DNA of 64,000 nt from Paenibacillus oryzae (GTDB lineage Bacteria; Bacillota; Bacilli; Paenibacillales; Paenibacillaceae), in assembly GCF_001675045.1 (NCBI RefSeq), contig NZ_LYPA01000050.1:1-64000 (forward strand), given 5' to 3'. The notes below the pieces were generated by a model. That model made no database searches. It was not told the origin of the DNA and worked only from the letters and a program-made list of their open reading frames with translations. Position numbers and translations under genes: made by a program. The stretch's first letter is position 1. Every line of letters starts with the position of its first letter. This document shows positions 26,197 to 36,105 of the stretch, piece by piece.

Positions 26197-27609
26197 CTAT
26201 GACGCGGCAGCCGCGGCTGCTTTTCCGCGTAACACAAACTGAACAACAGCCATCTGCAGGAGCAGGGCGCACGCCATTGCCAGCAGCACTGCCGGAAAGG
26301 CAGCGCCCCAATCCAGCGCCGTTGTTGCTACTGCGCCGCCAATCGCTCCTGACAAAAAGTTGGTCATGCTGAAAACACCCATTCCTGCACCCAATTGTGC
26401 AGGAGGCAGCAGCAGGGATACAAGCTTCGACATGGAGGATTGGATAAATACAGAACCAATATTGGGCAAAATTAATGCAATTGCCACTACCCAGGCTCCT
26501 ATCCACGAAAGCCCGGCAAGCAATACAAAACCGCCGATCATCAGCAACGCAGCCAACAGCAATATCGGTATGCTGCCAAAGCGGTCAGTCCAGCGCCCGC
26601 CAATTCGTCCCATAAACGCTGCTGCAATTGCCGCCGGAAACAAAACCAGTCCTATTTTGTCCGCTCCTAGTCCAAACGACGCCTTTAGCATAAGAGGAAT
26701 AACAAGCATCATGCTGAACCCGGCCACTGATGATAAAAAGATGGCCAAAATCGCATAACGAAACGGACCTTTCGCAAATAACGATAATGAAATAAATGGC
26801 TCCTTCGAACGATGAGTGCGCACTATAAATCCGCCCGCCAAAATGATGCAGAACGCACCATACAATAAAGCTGTCATTGCGCCAAAGCTCGTGATGGTTA
26901 ACATCAATAAAGCAACGGCGCCTGCAAGCAGCACTGCGCCAACGATATCAATCCGCCCTGACCGGCGTGTTTCTGTGGGCAAGGAACGGCGAAGAAATGG
27001 AAGGACAACCAAGGTCCCTAAGGATAAAAGAAATAAATATTTCCAATGAAGCTCGCCCGCTACAAATCCGCCGACAATGGGGCCAATGCCTGCAGAAAGC
27101 GCAATAAAGGAAGCGATCGAACCCATTACCGCTCCGCGCTTATCAGGCGCAAAATAACGCGCCGGGACCATCATAGCTAACGCCGGAATGCAGGAAGCCC
27201 CCGCCGATTGCACAATCCGGCCAGCCAATAGCCATATGTAGCCTTCTGACAGGAAGCCAATAATCGACCCAAAGGCAAATATGATAATGCCTATTGTCAT
27301 CAGCCGCTTCAATGGAAAAATATCTGCAAGCTTGCCATATAGCAAGGCTCCAATTGCATAAACCATGGCGTAGCCTGTACTGACCCAACCCGCAAGCGAG
27401 GAGGAAATTTGAAGATCCCTTGAAATATCGGGCAATGCAATATTAAATACACTTACATTCATAACCGAAAACAGCAGGAGACAACCCAGCAAATAGATAA
27501 TGCTTTTTCCAGGCTGCGAGCTGTCAATATTCGAGCTGCCGGTACGCGAGCTAGCCGTTTGCGGGCCTTTATTAACCGGAGCAAAAGAGGGGGCCGAAGC
27601 CTTATCCAT
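26197..27609 (-). CDS. MFS drug/efflux transporter (DHA2-like)
   Basis: About 470 aa with 12-14 predicted helices. Motif-A-like AIGALLYGKLADIFPLKRLM and motif-C-like SLAGWVSTGYAMVYAIG point to the drug:H+ antiporter group. The ATG at 27609 is chosen because GAGGAGGAG lies seven bases upstream and it overlaps the MarR stop by 8 nt; an upstream frame extension is probably untranslated. MarR-MFS pairs usually give inducible efflux of a toxic compound. Confidence 0.9.
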   Translation of the reverse strand: MDKASAPSFAPVNKGPQTASSRTGSSNIDSSQPGKSIIYLLGCLLLFSVMNVSVFNIALPDISRDLQISSSLAGWVSTGYAMVYAIGALLYGKLADIFPLKRLMTIGIIIFAFGSIIGFLSEGYIWLLAGRIVQSAGASCIPALAMMVPARYFAPDKRGAVMGSIASFIALSAGIGPIVGGFVAGELHWKYLFLLSLGTLVVLPFLRRSLPTETRRSGRIDIVGAVLLAGAVALLMLTITSFGAMTALLYGAFCIILAGGFIVRTHRSKEPFISLSLFAKGPFRYAILAIFLSSVAGFSMMLVIPLMLKASFGLGADKIGLVLFPAAIAAAFMGRIGGRWTDRFGSIPILLLAALLMIGGFVLLAGLSWIGAWVVAIALILPNIGSVFIQSSMSKLVSLLLPPAQLGAGMGVFSMTNFLSGAIGGAVATTALDWGAAFPAVLLAMACALLLQMAVVQFVLRGKAAAAAAS

Positions 27610-28087
27610 TAGCTTTCTCCTCCTCTTTGTGCAGCGCCAGCGCATGAATATTATGAAGCATTCGTTTACTCAGGAGCAGGAACAGCTCATACTCCTCGTC
27701 GCTAAAGCCCTTGCGGCCCATCAGCATTAGCTTGTATAAACGTTCCCTTACCTCGGGCACTACTGTTTTGCCGCCCTCCGTCAGATAAAGCTGGTTGCAT
27801 CGCTGGTCCTCGGGCGAGGGAACGCGCTTGACATATCCTTCCGCTTCCAATTTGTTAATGGCTTTGGCGGTCGTTGTTTTATCAATAAGCAGCAGCTCGC
27901 TTAACGCTTTTTGCGTAATCCCTTGCCTTTCCGCAATTTCCAGCAAAAATATAAATTGCCCGCTTCCTATTTTGAATTCAGCCAGCTCATCGGAAATAAT
28001 AATTTGGAGATGCCGATAAATGGCTGACACATATTTATTTGCTGATTCAAAAACAAGCGGCTTCCCTTTATTCTCGTCCAGTTCCAT
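27602..28087 (-). CDS. MarR family transcriptional regulator
   Basis: About 161 aa, a winged-helix repressor. The recognition region is ITQKALSELLLIDKTTTAKAI and the wing follows (RVPSPEDQRCNQLYLTEGG). The start at 28087 (MELDENKG) has AAGGAGGG five bases upstream, better than the longer frame start. It is translationally coupled to the MFS gene it probably represses. Confidence 0.92.
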   Translation of the reverse strand: MELDENKGKPLVFESANKYVSAIYRHLQIIISDELAEFKIGSGQFIFLLEIAERQGITQKALSELLLIDKTTTAKAINKLEAEGYVKRVPSPEDQRCNQLYLTEGGKTVVPEVRERLYKLMLMGRKGFSDEEYELFLLLSKRMLHNIHALALHKEEEKANG

Positions 28088-28195
28088 TTTAACCCTCCTT
28101 ATGCCTGAATAAATTAGTATGTCATTGCAACTAATTCGATGCAAAAGGAGTATAACAAAAAATATAATGCTATTGCAACTATTTTTATTTGCGCC

Positions 28196-28537
28196 TCAAC
28201 TGCTCTGTTGGAGAAGCTGAGCGATTCGGACAGCATGGTGCAGCAGCATTTCATCCTGCCCAAACTCCGCAATACATTGAAAACCAAGCGGCATTCCTTC
28301 CGCTTGCCCGCCGGGAAGGCTAAGGGTCGGCAAACCGGCATAGGTCCAGATGGCCGTCATGCCGGGCCAGCCCGTACGTTCACCATGTGGCGGGGCAACG
28401 TCGCCTTGAGAGGGTGAAATCCAGAGATCAATTCCTTGTGAACGGCGGAACTCCGCCAGCTTATGCCGCAAGGGCAATTGTCCCTTGCGATAACGATCCA
28501 GCTCCTCTTCGCTAATTGTTTTTCCCTGCAGGATTTA
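28196..28537 (-). pseudogene. C-terminal fragment of an amidase-signature enzyme
   Basis: About 110 codons that read as the last part of an amidase (GatA/allophanate hydrolase-like): ERTGWPGMTAIWTYAGLPTLSLPGG and EGMPLGFQCIAEFGQDEMLLHH. The frame is closed by TAA just upstream, and there is no Ser-Ser-Lys catalytic region, so most of the gene has been lost. It ends 58 bp from the MarR promoter region. Confidence 0.75.
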
Positions 28538-28863
28538 ATTAGTGGCTGACGCTTTATCTTCTGTCAGTCGGTTGGGCTATTTATACACAAAATTACTGGT
28601 TTATTATTACATTTAACCTAGAATTGAACAGGCATTAAACTAGATTCAGACAGGTTGTCCCTTCCCTCTGCCAAATAGTAAACTCATTTATGAAAGCGCA
28701 TACAAAACTATTTTAAACACTACCCCACATTTTACTTCCATTCACCCTTACTCTTTCAATTATGTGCTTTTCCTTCCTGCTTTCTGACAAGCTGCTGCTC
28801 TTTTCCTTTACCTGCGGACTCCATGAATGACACATAAAAACCAATATTAAAAAGGAGCTGGTA
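28538..28863. other. intergenic region upstream of GH5
   Basis: No gene is seen. It contains a cre site (28691-28704) and an AAAGGAG ribosome site for GH5. T-rich stretches precede the GH5 start, but no promoter stands out. Confidence 0.5.
28691..28704 (+). promoter_or_regulatory. cre catabolite site upstream of GH5
   Basis: TGAAAGCGCATACA matches the cre consensus at every position. It is 160 bp upstream of the GH5 gene, so CcpA repression is likely. Confidence 0.7.
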
Positions 28864-30573
28864 ATGAAGATGAGGTTGAAAAGAAGTCTGACGGTAAAGC
28901 TTTTGCTGCTTGTGGCGCTGTTGTTGTCGCCAATGACGTTAACCGGAACCCCGGTCGACGCATGGGTGGGCATGCCGATGTCCAAGCTGCACGTAAGCGG
29001 CAATCAGCTGGTCAACAGCAGCGGACAGCCGGTTTTGCTAAGCGGATGGCATCAGCCCTCCGGAGCGTATTGGACATATCAGAGCAGCAACTATTATCTG
29101 AATCAGCACGGGGGTAACCGTCACGCAGCCACCCTGGCGTATTTGAAAGATATTACCGACACCTTCACAAGCACGTCCCCCAAATACGGAAACAATCACG
29201 GCTGGTATATGAATCAGGTCCGCCTGTTTATCGACCGTGAAGATATGGGCGATGTTGCCGCTGGCACCTACAACTTCAACGGCTTGAAAACCGTCACGCA
29301 AAACGTCATTATTCCATACATTGCCTATGCCAAAACAAAAGGCCTTTACGTTACGCTTGGTCTGGACTTCACGCTGGCCAACGATCGGGCGACAACGCCT
29401 GACAACCTTGCCAAATTCAATGAAATTTGGGGATATCTCGCCAGCCAGCCGGAAATTAAAAGCGCGGACAACGTCATGTTCGAGCTGATCAACGAGCCTG
29501 TCCTCTCGGACGTAAACGGCGTATGGGGCGGACATCCCTCCCAGCCCAATTTCGCAGCGTATTGGAACTCGCTCAAAAACTTTCAAAATTCACTCATCTC
29601 GACCATCCGCAGCAAAGGCGCTGATAATGTGATTTGGGCAGCAGGACTTGGCTGGGATCAATATTACCAGCTTTGTGCAACCTATCCGCTGACCGACCCG
29701 CTGAACAATATCGGTTACTCCGTTCACTGGTACCCGGGCTACGGAGCAGGCGACAACTTCGCGACCTTGCAGCAGCAATGGGATACCAATATCAAACCTT
29801 GCGCAGACAACTACCCGATCAACATTACCGAAACAACCTGGTTCAAAACGCTTCCAGGCGATTCCTCCTATTGGAACTTATTTAACGGCTCCAATGAAGG
29901 CTTCGGAAAAAATACAAAAGCTATATTTACGGCTGCCGGAAATGTCAGCATCGCGGTTCATATGAACGGGTTTTTATTGCAGCCGGGACCAAGAAGCTCG
30001 TTTGCAGACCCGACGGCAGGGCTGCTGTATGACGGAAATGCGGCCAGGGACGGCATGGCTCGGTTTATTTTTGAATGGTATTATGAGCGCGCTCAATTCA
30101 ATCCGTGGAACGGCATATGGAACGGCATTTCCTCAGGCTCCACCTACAAGCTTATAAACCGCGCAACGGGGAAAGCAATTGATGTTCCGGGCGGACAAAA
30201 CACAAACAACCTGCAGCTTCAGCAATGGCCGGATAATAACGCATCGGCGCAGCAATGGGTTGTGACGGACCAAGGCACTTATTCAAACTATTACAAGCTG
30301 ACCAGCGTCAGCTCCAATGACGGCAAGGTCATGGATGTGCGAAACGGAACAAAAAATAACGGCGAAGCCATTCAGCTTATGACCGATTTTTCCAATACGG
30401 CCCAGCAGTTCAGGCTTATCCGGCTAAGCAACGGGTACTGGAGCATCCTGAATGTAAACAGCAATAAGGCGGTTGAGGTTGCCGGAGCTTCCACAGCGGA
30501 TGGCGCTAAACTCCAGCAAAATATGTATCGCGGCGACAATCATCAGCAATGGAGCCTTGTTTCGGTTAACTAG
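28864..30573 (+). CDS. secreted GH5 family glycosidase with C-terminal ricin-type CBM13
   Basis: A 569-aa secreted enzyme. Residues 1-30 are a signal peptide ending near PVDA. The GH5 barrel follows; FELINEPV (about 208-215) has the acid/base glutamate and NITETTWF (about 322-329) the nucleophile. Residues about 430-569 form a three-fold ricin B-type lectin domain with QQW/QQF repeats (NASAQQW, NTAQQF, NHQQW). Family members act on cellulose, mannan, glucan or related beta-linked polymers; the subfamily cannot be set here. A cre site lies upstream and a strong terminator follows. Confidence 0.9.
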   Translation: MKMRLKRSLTVKLLLLVALLLSPMTLTGTPVDAWVGMPMSKLHVSGNQLVNSSGQPVLLSGWHQPSGAYWTYQSSNYYLNQHGGNRHAATLAYLKDITDTFTSTSPKYGNNHGWYMNQVRLFIDREDMGDVAAGTYNFNGLKTVTQNVIIPYIAYAKTKGLYVTLGLDFTLANDRATTPDNLAKFNEIWGYLASQPEIKSADNVMFELINEPVLSDVNGVWGGHPSQPNFAAYWNSLKNFQNSLISTIRSKGADNVIWAAGLGWDQYYQLCATYPLTDPLNNIGYSVHWYPGYGAGDNFATLQQQWDTNIKPCADNYPINITETTWFKTLPGDSSYWNLFNGSNEGFGKNTKAIFTAAGNVSIAVHMNGFLLQPGPRSSFADPTAGLLYDGNAARDGMARFIFEWYYERAQFNPWNGIWNGISSGSTYKLINRATGKAIDVPGGQNTNNLQLQQWPDNNASAQQWVVTDQGTYSNYYKLTSVSSNDGKVMDVRNGTKNNGEAIQLMTDFSNTAQQFRLIRLSNGYWSILNVNSNKAVEVAGASTADGAKLQQNMYRGDNHQQWSLVSVN

Positions 30574-30614
30574 GGCTGTCTGAACATCCGAAAAACTAAT
30601 CCACTCTTATCCAG

Positions 30615-30668
30615 CAAAAAAACGGCATCCCTGCGGCTCGAAAAGCCATTAAGGGATGCCGTTTTTAT
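30615..30668. terminator. bidirectional terminator between convergent genes
   Basis: AAAACGGCATCCCT pairs with AGGGATGCCGTTTT, with flanking A and T runs. It is placed between the + strand GH5 and the leftward esterase. Confidence 0.9.
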
Positions 30669-30725
30669 CCGGCAGCAAATCAGTTGGAGCGCATTTTCAC
30701 CCCAAAGGATGTCTTCGCCGCGCCA

Positions 30726-31535
30726 TTAGCCTTGCGGCTCGTTTGGCTTCGAGTCTGCAGCTTGCTTGAACCACTCCAGCGCATCGGCAATTTTTTCGTT
30801 CCAGAAGTCCCAGCTATGATTGCCGGGTGATTCACGGTACGTATGATGTACGGCTTCATCCTTCAGGAATTGCCCTAGCCGCCGATTGACTTCCAGCAGG
30901 AAATCCTCGGTACCGCAGGCCATATAAATATCCGGAACAGGCGCGTCCTTGGCCTTTAATTGCCGGATCAGCTCCTCCGGGTCTTTGTCGCTGCCCAGCA
31001 CGTTGTCCAAATCACCGAACACGGCTCTGTAATAGCTGTACCCCGCAATGCCATTGTGGGTGCCGGGTTTGATATCTCCGACATGATAAGGCAGCAGGGC
31101 AGATGACAAAGCAATGATTCCGCCAAAGGTATCCCCATAATACAGGCCGTTCCTAAGCGCGCCGTAGCCGCCCATGGACAAGCCGCCAATCAGCGTATCC
31201 TCGCGCCGATGGCTGATTGGAAACATCCTTCTCGTAAACTCGACAAGCTCCTTGCCTACAAATTCGCCATACAGAGCTTCCCTTTCCACATCATCCAGGT
31301 AAAAATGATTTTCGCCGGATGGCATAAAAACGGCGATCTGATAGCGGTTCGACAACTCCCTAATACGCGAATGGGTAAGCCATTCGGTATAGCTGCTGGT
31401 ATAGCCGTGCAGCAAATAAACCGCCTTGATAGGCGGCGCATCGTCGGGACGCGGCCCGTCAAGCGGCAGCAAAGCATTAATCGTTGTTTCCCTCTTCAGA
31501 CTTTTGGAAAAAAAACTGATTTGAAGCAATGCCAT
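30726..31535 (-). CDS. esterase D / FrmB-type alpha/beta hydrolase
   Basis: About 269 aa, no signal peptide. The fold is that of S-formylglutathione hydrolase and acetyl/feruloyl esterases: VYLLHGYTSSYTEWL, the nucleophile elbow GGLSMGGYG (about 118-126) and the late GNHSWDFW histidine. In this setting a carbohydrate esterase that deacetylates imported xylo-oligosaccharides is likely. The ATG at 31535 gives MALLQISFFS; a GTG two codons earlier is equally close to the GGAG. Confidence 0.85.
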   Translation of the reverse strand: MALLQISFFSKSLKRETTINALLPLDGPRPDDAPPIKAVYLLHGYTSSYTEWLTHSRIRELSNRYQIAVFMPSGENHFYLDDVEREALYGEFVGKELVEFTRRMFPISHRREDTLIGGLSMGGYGALRNGLYYGDTFGGIIALSSALLPYHVGDIKPGTHNGIAGYSYYRAVFGDLDNVLGSDKDPEELIRQLKAKDAPVPDIYMACGTEDFLLEVNRRLGQFLKDEAVHHTYRESPGNHSWDFWNEKIADALEWFKQAADSKPNEPQG

Positions 31536-31589
31536 TAACACTCATCTCCGTTCAAAATAAAGAATGAATAACCTCAGCCGCGGACTTTC

Positions 31590-31615
31590 TAGGGCGTAGC
31601 GGGTTTTCAGACACG
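31590..31615. repeat. copy of the GGGCGT..GGGTTTTCAGACACG repeat
   Basis: AGGGCGTAGCGGGTTTTCAGACACG in the gap between the esterase and GH43 genes; related to 7787-7809 and 12658-12707. Confidence 0.55.
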
Positions 31616-31643
31616 TATTAGGCTGAGTGCCCAATCCCCCTCT

Positions 31644-33182
31644 TTATTCCCCCAATAGCTTTGAATAACGGAAATAGTGAAAGTCGGCGCTTCCGCCTGT
31701 GGCCGCTGTTGCATATTGGAACAGTCCGATCCGGTAGCCCATAAAGTGGTCCAGCGTATATCTCATCTCCAGCTTTTCGCCCAAAGCTTGCCATTCACTG
31801 CCGTCGACCGAATACCAAAAGGTGGCGATATCCGCGCTATCCTTAAAGTTAAAATGAATCCTTAAATCCACGACTGCTGCGTCTAAAGGAACGGAGGCAA
31901 GCTCCTTTTCATCCCCTTCTCCTCCATTTACGCACATGGTTATTGCCGCTTCGCCGTTTTCGCCCTTTTTAACTCCTATTGTGCCAAAGCCGCTTTGCAG
32001 CGCAACAAGCCCTGCATGGTCGCCAGGCTTCATAAGTGCCGTATCCAGCCGGACGGCGGCTTCGCATGCCGGACCTTCCGTCCGCTGGGTCAACGTATTG
32101 CGCGCTTGAAGCACACTGCTCGCCAGGCTTCCCGCAGTCAGTCTCAAAAAGCCGGGACGTTCGGTAACGGACCAAAAACGGTTGTCGGGATTATGGTTCC
32201 ACTGCCAGTTCAAGGCAAGGCGGTTTATTGAATAGTTGAACTCGTCGCTGATGACAAGCGGCCCTGTCGGGGCGGGAGGCAAATTAACCTCAAAGCGCTC
32301 CGGCACCTTGCCGTCAATCCCGAAGACCGGCCAATCCTCCTGCCAAGCTACCGGCACCAGACACGGTATGCGCCCAACGGCGTCATGATCCTGAAAAAGC
32401 ATGGCGTACCATTCATTTTGCGGCGTATCGAAAATGCCGCCTTGAGCCACCCCTTTATTCCGGTAGCCCAAATCGTCGTCCAAAACGATCTTGCGCTCGT
32501 AAGGTCCCAGCAGCTCCCGCGAGCGATAGCAAATTTGTCTGCGCCGTCCATGACCGGTACGCGGCCATTCAATGAAAAACAGATAATAATAACCGTTGAT
32601 GCTATAGGCATGACAGCCCTCGCATCGGAGGCCGATTCCTTCGCTCTCCGTTTGAAACAGCAGCTGGTTGATGCCCCCGTCCTTTACAGCCGAAGCGTCG
32701 GATGTCAGCTCCGTTATGTAAATGTCTCCGTTGCCATAAAAAACGTAAGTCCGGTCCCCGTCAAACAGCAGCGCGGGATCATGGCGCAGCCCCGGAATGA
32801 CGCTGCGCGTCCACGGCCCTTGCTCGATATTGTCCGTTGTGTACACGTAAAAGGATTGCGTGTCGTTGCTGGAGAAGCAAACGTAGAAACGGCCGTTATG
32901 ATGCTTCAGGCTGGCAGCCCATGAGCCCTTGCTGTAAATGTGCCGGCCGTTGCTCAGGTTATGCGCGTCATTGTCCTCAAAGGTTTCATAGAGATACCCC
33001 GCAATTTCCCAGTTCATCAAATCCTTGGACTTCATAATGGGACAACCCGGCATGGAATGCATGCTCGTGCTGACCATATAATACGTATCCCCAACCCGGA
33101 TGGGATCAACATCCGGCACGTCGCTCCACATAATAGGGTTGGTTACTATTGTTTTCGCCACCGTCCAGGCCTCCTGCATCAT
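31644..33182 (-). CDS. GH43 beta-xylosidase-type enzyme
   Basis: A 512-aa cytoplasmic GH43 enzyme. NPIMWSDVPDVDPIRVGDTYY carries the base aspartate near residue 24, RHDPALLFDGD the pKa-tuning aspartate, and GLRCEGCHAYSING the acid glutamate (about 195). Residues about 320-512 form a beta-sandwich (DUF1349-like) typical of xylosidase subfamilies. The TAA of the GH10 gene overlaps this ATG by one base, so the two are coupled. Together they would cut xylo-oligosaccharides to xylose. Confidence 0.88.
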   Translation of the reverse strand: MMQEAWTVAKTIVTNPIMWSDVPDVDPIRVGDTYYMVSTSMHSMPGCPIMKSKDLMNWEIAGYLYETFEDNDAHNLSNGRHIYSKGSWAASLKHHNGRFYVCFSSNDTQSFYVYTTDNIEQGPWTRSVIPGLRHDPALLFDGDRTYVFYGNGDIYITELTSDASAVKDGGINQLLFQTESEGIGLRCEGCHAYSINGYYYLFFIEWPRTGHGRRRQICYRSRELLGPYERKIVLDDDLGYRNKGVAQGGIFDTPQNEWYAMLFQDHDAVGRIPCLVPVAWQEDWPVFGIDGKVPERFEVNLPPAPTGPLVISDEFNYSINRLALNWQWNHNPDNRFWSVTERPGFLRLTAGSLASSVLQARNTLTQRTEGPACEAAVRLDTALMKPGDHAGLVALQSGFGTIGVKKGENGEAAITMCVNGGEGDEKELASVPLDAAVVDLRIHFNFKDSADIATFWYSVDGSEWQALGEKLEMRYTLDHFMGYRIGLFQYATAATGGSADFHYFRYSKLLGE

Positions 33183-34180
33183 TATTTAATTACTTTCCAG
33201 AACGATTCCTTGGGTTGTCCTTGTCCGTCAAACAGGAACGGCCAGTTTTTGCGTCCGCGAACCGGGAAGCCGTCGAGCCATGTATAGCGGTCGCATGCCC
33301 CCCAGAAGGTTACGGACGTCACGTTGGCGCTATATTCACGGAACAGGGAGAAAAATTGCTCGTACCGCTCCGCTTGCTTTTCCATCATTTCGCTTGTTGG
33401 CTCAGTCAGATCCGTCCGGCGGTCTTCATGCAGGAAAACGGATACATCCAGCTCCGTAATATGGAGCTGCAAGCCAAGGCTCGCGTATCTTTCAATCGCC
33501 TGCCGAATATGGTCAATGGAAGGAAGCTCCAGATTCCAGTGCGCCTGCAGGCCAACTCCGTGGATCGGAACCTCCTGCTCCTTCAGCGATTTGACGAGTG
33601 AATAGATTTTTTCTCTTTTTTCAGGAACGGATTCGTTATAATCGTTATAGAACAACAACGCATCAGGGTCCGCTTCATGGGCGTATTGAAACGCTTTTGC
33701 GATAAAATCATCCCCTACGATGTCCAGCCACCGTGAAGAGCGGAGCACCTCCGGACCGCTGTCGGACACCGCTTCGTTTACGACATCCCATGCGTAAATA
33801 TCGCCCTTGTAGCGGGTAACGACGGTATTGATATGCTCCTTCATTCTCGCAAGCAGCGTTACTCGATCCGCGTCGCCGCCGGAAGCATTGCGGAAAACCC
33901 AATCCGGCGTTTGATTATGCCATACCAGAGTATGGCCCCTTACTCCCATTCCATGCTCCTTGGCAAATGCAATCAATTGATCTCCATGCTGGAACGTATA
34001 ACGATTTTCCTCAGGATGGAGACTTTCAAATTTCATTTCGTTTTCTGCGGTCAAGCTGTTGAAGTGCTTGACCAGCAAATCCCGTTCGCCCGCCAATATG
34101 CCGGGATTTACAGCCGCTCCTATACGGAATTGATCCTTAAATACCTCATGCAGACTGGGTATGGAACGTTCATTAGACAT
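33182..34180 (-). CDS. intracellular GH10 endo-1,4-beta-xylanase
   Basis: A 332-aa GH10 enzyme without a signal peptide, of the compact intracellular type. WHNQTPDWVF and YAWDVVNEAVSD (acid/base Glu at about 136), and HITELDVSV (nucleophile Glu at about 242). The ATG has GAGGAGG upstream. It cuts short imported xylo-oligosaccharides, unlike the anchored GH10 at 38778-40154. Divergent from the SGNH gene. Confidence 0.93.
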   Translation of the reverse strand: MSNERSIPSLHEVFKDQFRIGAAVNPGILAGERDLLVKHFNSLTAENEMKFESLHPEENRYTFQHGDQLIAFAKEHGMGVRGHTLVWHNQTPDWVFRNASGGDADRVTLLARMKEHINTVVTRYKGDIYAWDVVNEAVSDSGPEVLRSSRWLDIVGDDFIAKAFQYAHEADPDALLFYNDYNESVPEKREKIYSLVKSLKEQEVPIHGVGLQAHWNLELPSIDHIRQAIERYASLGLQLHITELDVSVFLHEDRRTDLTEPTSEMMEKQAERYEQFFSLFREYSANVTSVTFWGACDRYTWLDGFPVRGRKNWPFLFDGQGQPKESFWKVIK

Positions 34181-34323
34181 GTCTGTTGTCCTCCTCTATT
34201 TGGGTGGCTTTGCAACCCGCTTTGCCCTCAGTTTAGCGCCATAGCGGGGCAGCGGCAACCTGCCGAAAGCTGGCTTATTCTCTATGCCGGAGCCGGTTTT
34301 TCATTACCTTCATCTACCACTCG

Positions 34324-34360
34324 TTGACAGGTTTTCTTGCCCCATGGTTTATAGTAAAAT
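34324..34360 (+). promoter_or_regulatory. probable promoter of the SGNH esterase
   Basis: TTGACA (34324-34329) is followed 18 bp later by TTTATA, or 20 bp later by TATAGT, then AGGAGG and a TTG start at 34393. Either -10 is plausible. Confidence 0.5.
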
Positions 34361-34392
34361 ATGCAAATCAATTCCAGAGGAGGCAAGCCATT

Positions 34393-36105
34393 TTGAACAA
34401 TAACGCAAGCAAGGAACTTAATGAAGCCGGCACGGAGTCCGGATTTTACGTTTATCTCGCTACCGAAGTGGAAGGCATGGCGCGCGATAACGGCTTTTTC
34501 TCGCAGCCCTTTCCTCTAGAGGGGCCGGTTTTGAAGGAACGGGCCGGGTGGACTGGCGGCCTTCAGGACAGCAGCATCGTGGAGCTGCTTGACAGCGGCT
34601 CCGGCATCATGAAGCTGGTGCGCAGCATCGGAATCATTGTCCATGCCCCAGACGCCAGCGCATCTGAATATATGGCGGTTCTGGAAAAACGCGCCTGGTC
34701 GGAGACGATCACTGAACAAAACCGGATTTCCTTTGCCTGCCGGACCGATGGCACCGAAACAAGGCTGGAGACGGAGCTTTTGCCCTGGATGAAGGATGGC
34801 TCCATGACGCTGGGACAGCTTTCCTTTACCCTGCCCCGTGCCGGAGCGGCAGGAACGGTAACGGTTATCTTTTATACGCATGAAGGATTTCAGCTTCCCG
34901 CTTTGGTTCCGGATTCTCCAGTTGACTTTCAAAGCCCTCTATACGACAAAATGATTGCTCGCTCTCTGCTAGCTAGCGGCAATAATTACCGGCTGAAGCG
35001 AACCATTCAAAAGGCCCGAAACGGCGAACCCGTTGTTATCGCTTATATAGGCGGCAGTATTACGCATGGCGCTAACGCAAAGCCCATCCATCATAATTGC
35101 TATGCCTATTTGTCCTATCTGAAGTTTAAGGACATGTATGGCAAGGATGGCGGCGACTCCATTTCCTTTATTAAAGCAGGCGTTGGCGGAACGCCTTCGG
35201 AGCTTGGCATGATCCGATATGAACGCGATGTGCTCAGAGACGGAGCCGTTCAGCCGGATATCGTCATCATTGAATTTGCGGTCAACGACGCAGATGATGA
35301 AACGGAAGGCAAATGTTATGAAAGCCTCGTTTTGAAAGCGCTGTCCGGCGAGAAGTCTCCAGCTGTCATTTTACTGTTCAGCGTATTTGTTAACGACTGG
35401 AATCTTCAGGACCGGCTTGCGCCAGTAGGCGCTCATTACGGCTTGCCAATGGTTAGCATCAAGGATGCCGTTACGCCTCAATTCCCCCTAACCAGAGAAG
35501 ATGGCGGAGTTATAGCGCGGCGGCAGTTTTTTGACGATATCTACCATCCAACTAATGCTGGTCACGTCATCATGGCGGATTGCCTTGCTCATCTATTTGC
35601 CAGTGCAGGCGAGGCTGACACAGACCCGGAGGACATTGATTTGTCCAAAGCGCCGCTTATTGGCAATGAATTTCTTAATGTCGCTTTGCTGGATCGCTCC
35701 AACGCGGCGGCAATGGCGCATATATCGGAAGGCAGCTTTCAGGACACAGACAAGGAGCTTCAGATGGCCGAATTTGACGACAGCCCCATTGCTACACCGC
35801 TGTTTCCATACAATTGGATGCATAAAGCGGATAACGGCGGCATGCCCTTCACCATGTCCCTCCGCTGCAAAAGGCTGCTTCTGATCTTCAAGGATTCCGG
35901 CAGCAGTGCATTCGGGACCGCCACTATTAAGGTAGACGGCAAGCTTGTGAAAACAGCTGATCCGCAGCTCATTAAATGGACGCATTGTCACGCTTCTATT
36001 CTGTTCAGCGAGCCGGAGTCGTCGCTCCATACGATAGAAATTGCAATGGCTGACGGACATAGCGACAAATGCTTTACTATTTTGGGTTTTGGCGTTGTAG
36101 AATAA
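34393..36105 (+). CDS. SGNH/GDSL-type carbohydrate esterase
   Basis: About 570 aa; no signal peptide. The N-terminal third is a beta-rich domain. The SGNH core has GGSITHG (Ser about 222), GVGGTPSELG (block II Gly), EFAVNDADD (block III Asn) and DDIYHPTNAGH (block V Asp and His, about 382-385). This is the acetyl-esterase/lipase-like fold found in xylan deacetylases. The TTG at 34393 is preferred: AGGAGG lies nine bases upstream and the 23 codons before it run through the promoter. It would remove acetyl groups from imported oligosaccharides. Confidence 0.85.
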   Translation: MNNNASKELNEAGTESGFYVYLATEVEGMARDNGFFSQPFPLEGPVLKERAGWTGGLQDSSIVELLDSGSGIMKLVRSIGIIVHAPDASASEYMAVLEKRAWSETITEQNRISFACRTDGTETRLETELLPWMKDGSMTLGQLSFTLPRAGAAGTVTVIFYTHEGFQLPALVPDSPVDFQSPLYDKMIARSLLASGNNYRLKRTIQKARNGEPVVIAYIGGSITHGANAKPIHHNCYAYLSYLKFKDMYGKDGGDSISFIKAGVGGTPSELGMIRYERDVLRDGAVQPDIVIIEFAVNDADDETEGKCYESLVLKALSGEKSPAVILLFSVFVNDWNLQDRLAPVGAHYGLPMVSIKDAVTPQFPLTREDGGVIARRQFFDDIYHPTNAGHVIMADCLAHLFASAGEADTDPEDIDLSKAPLIGNEFLNVALLDRSNAAAMAHISEGSFQDTDKELQMAEFDDSPIATPLFPYNWMHKADNGGMPFTMSLRCKRLLLIFKDSGSSAFGTATIKVDGKLVKTADPQLIKWTHCHASILFSEPESSLHTIEIAMADGHSDKCFTILGFGVVE

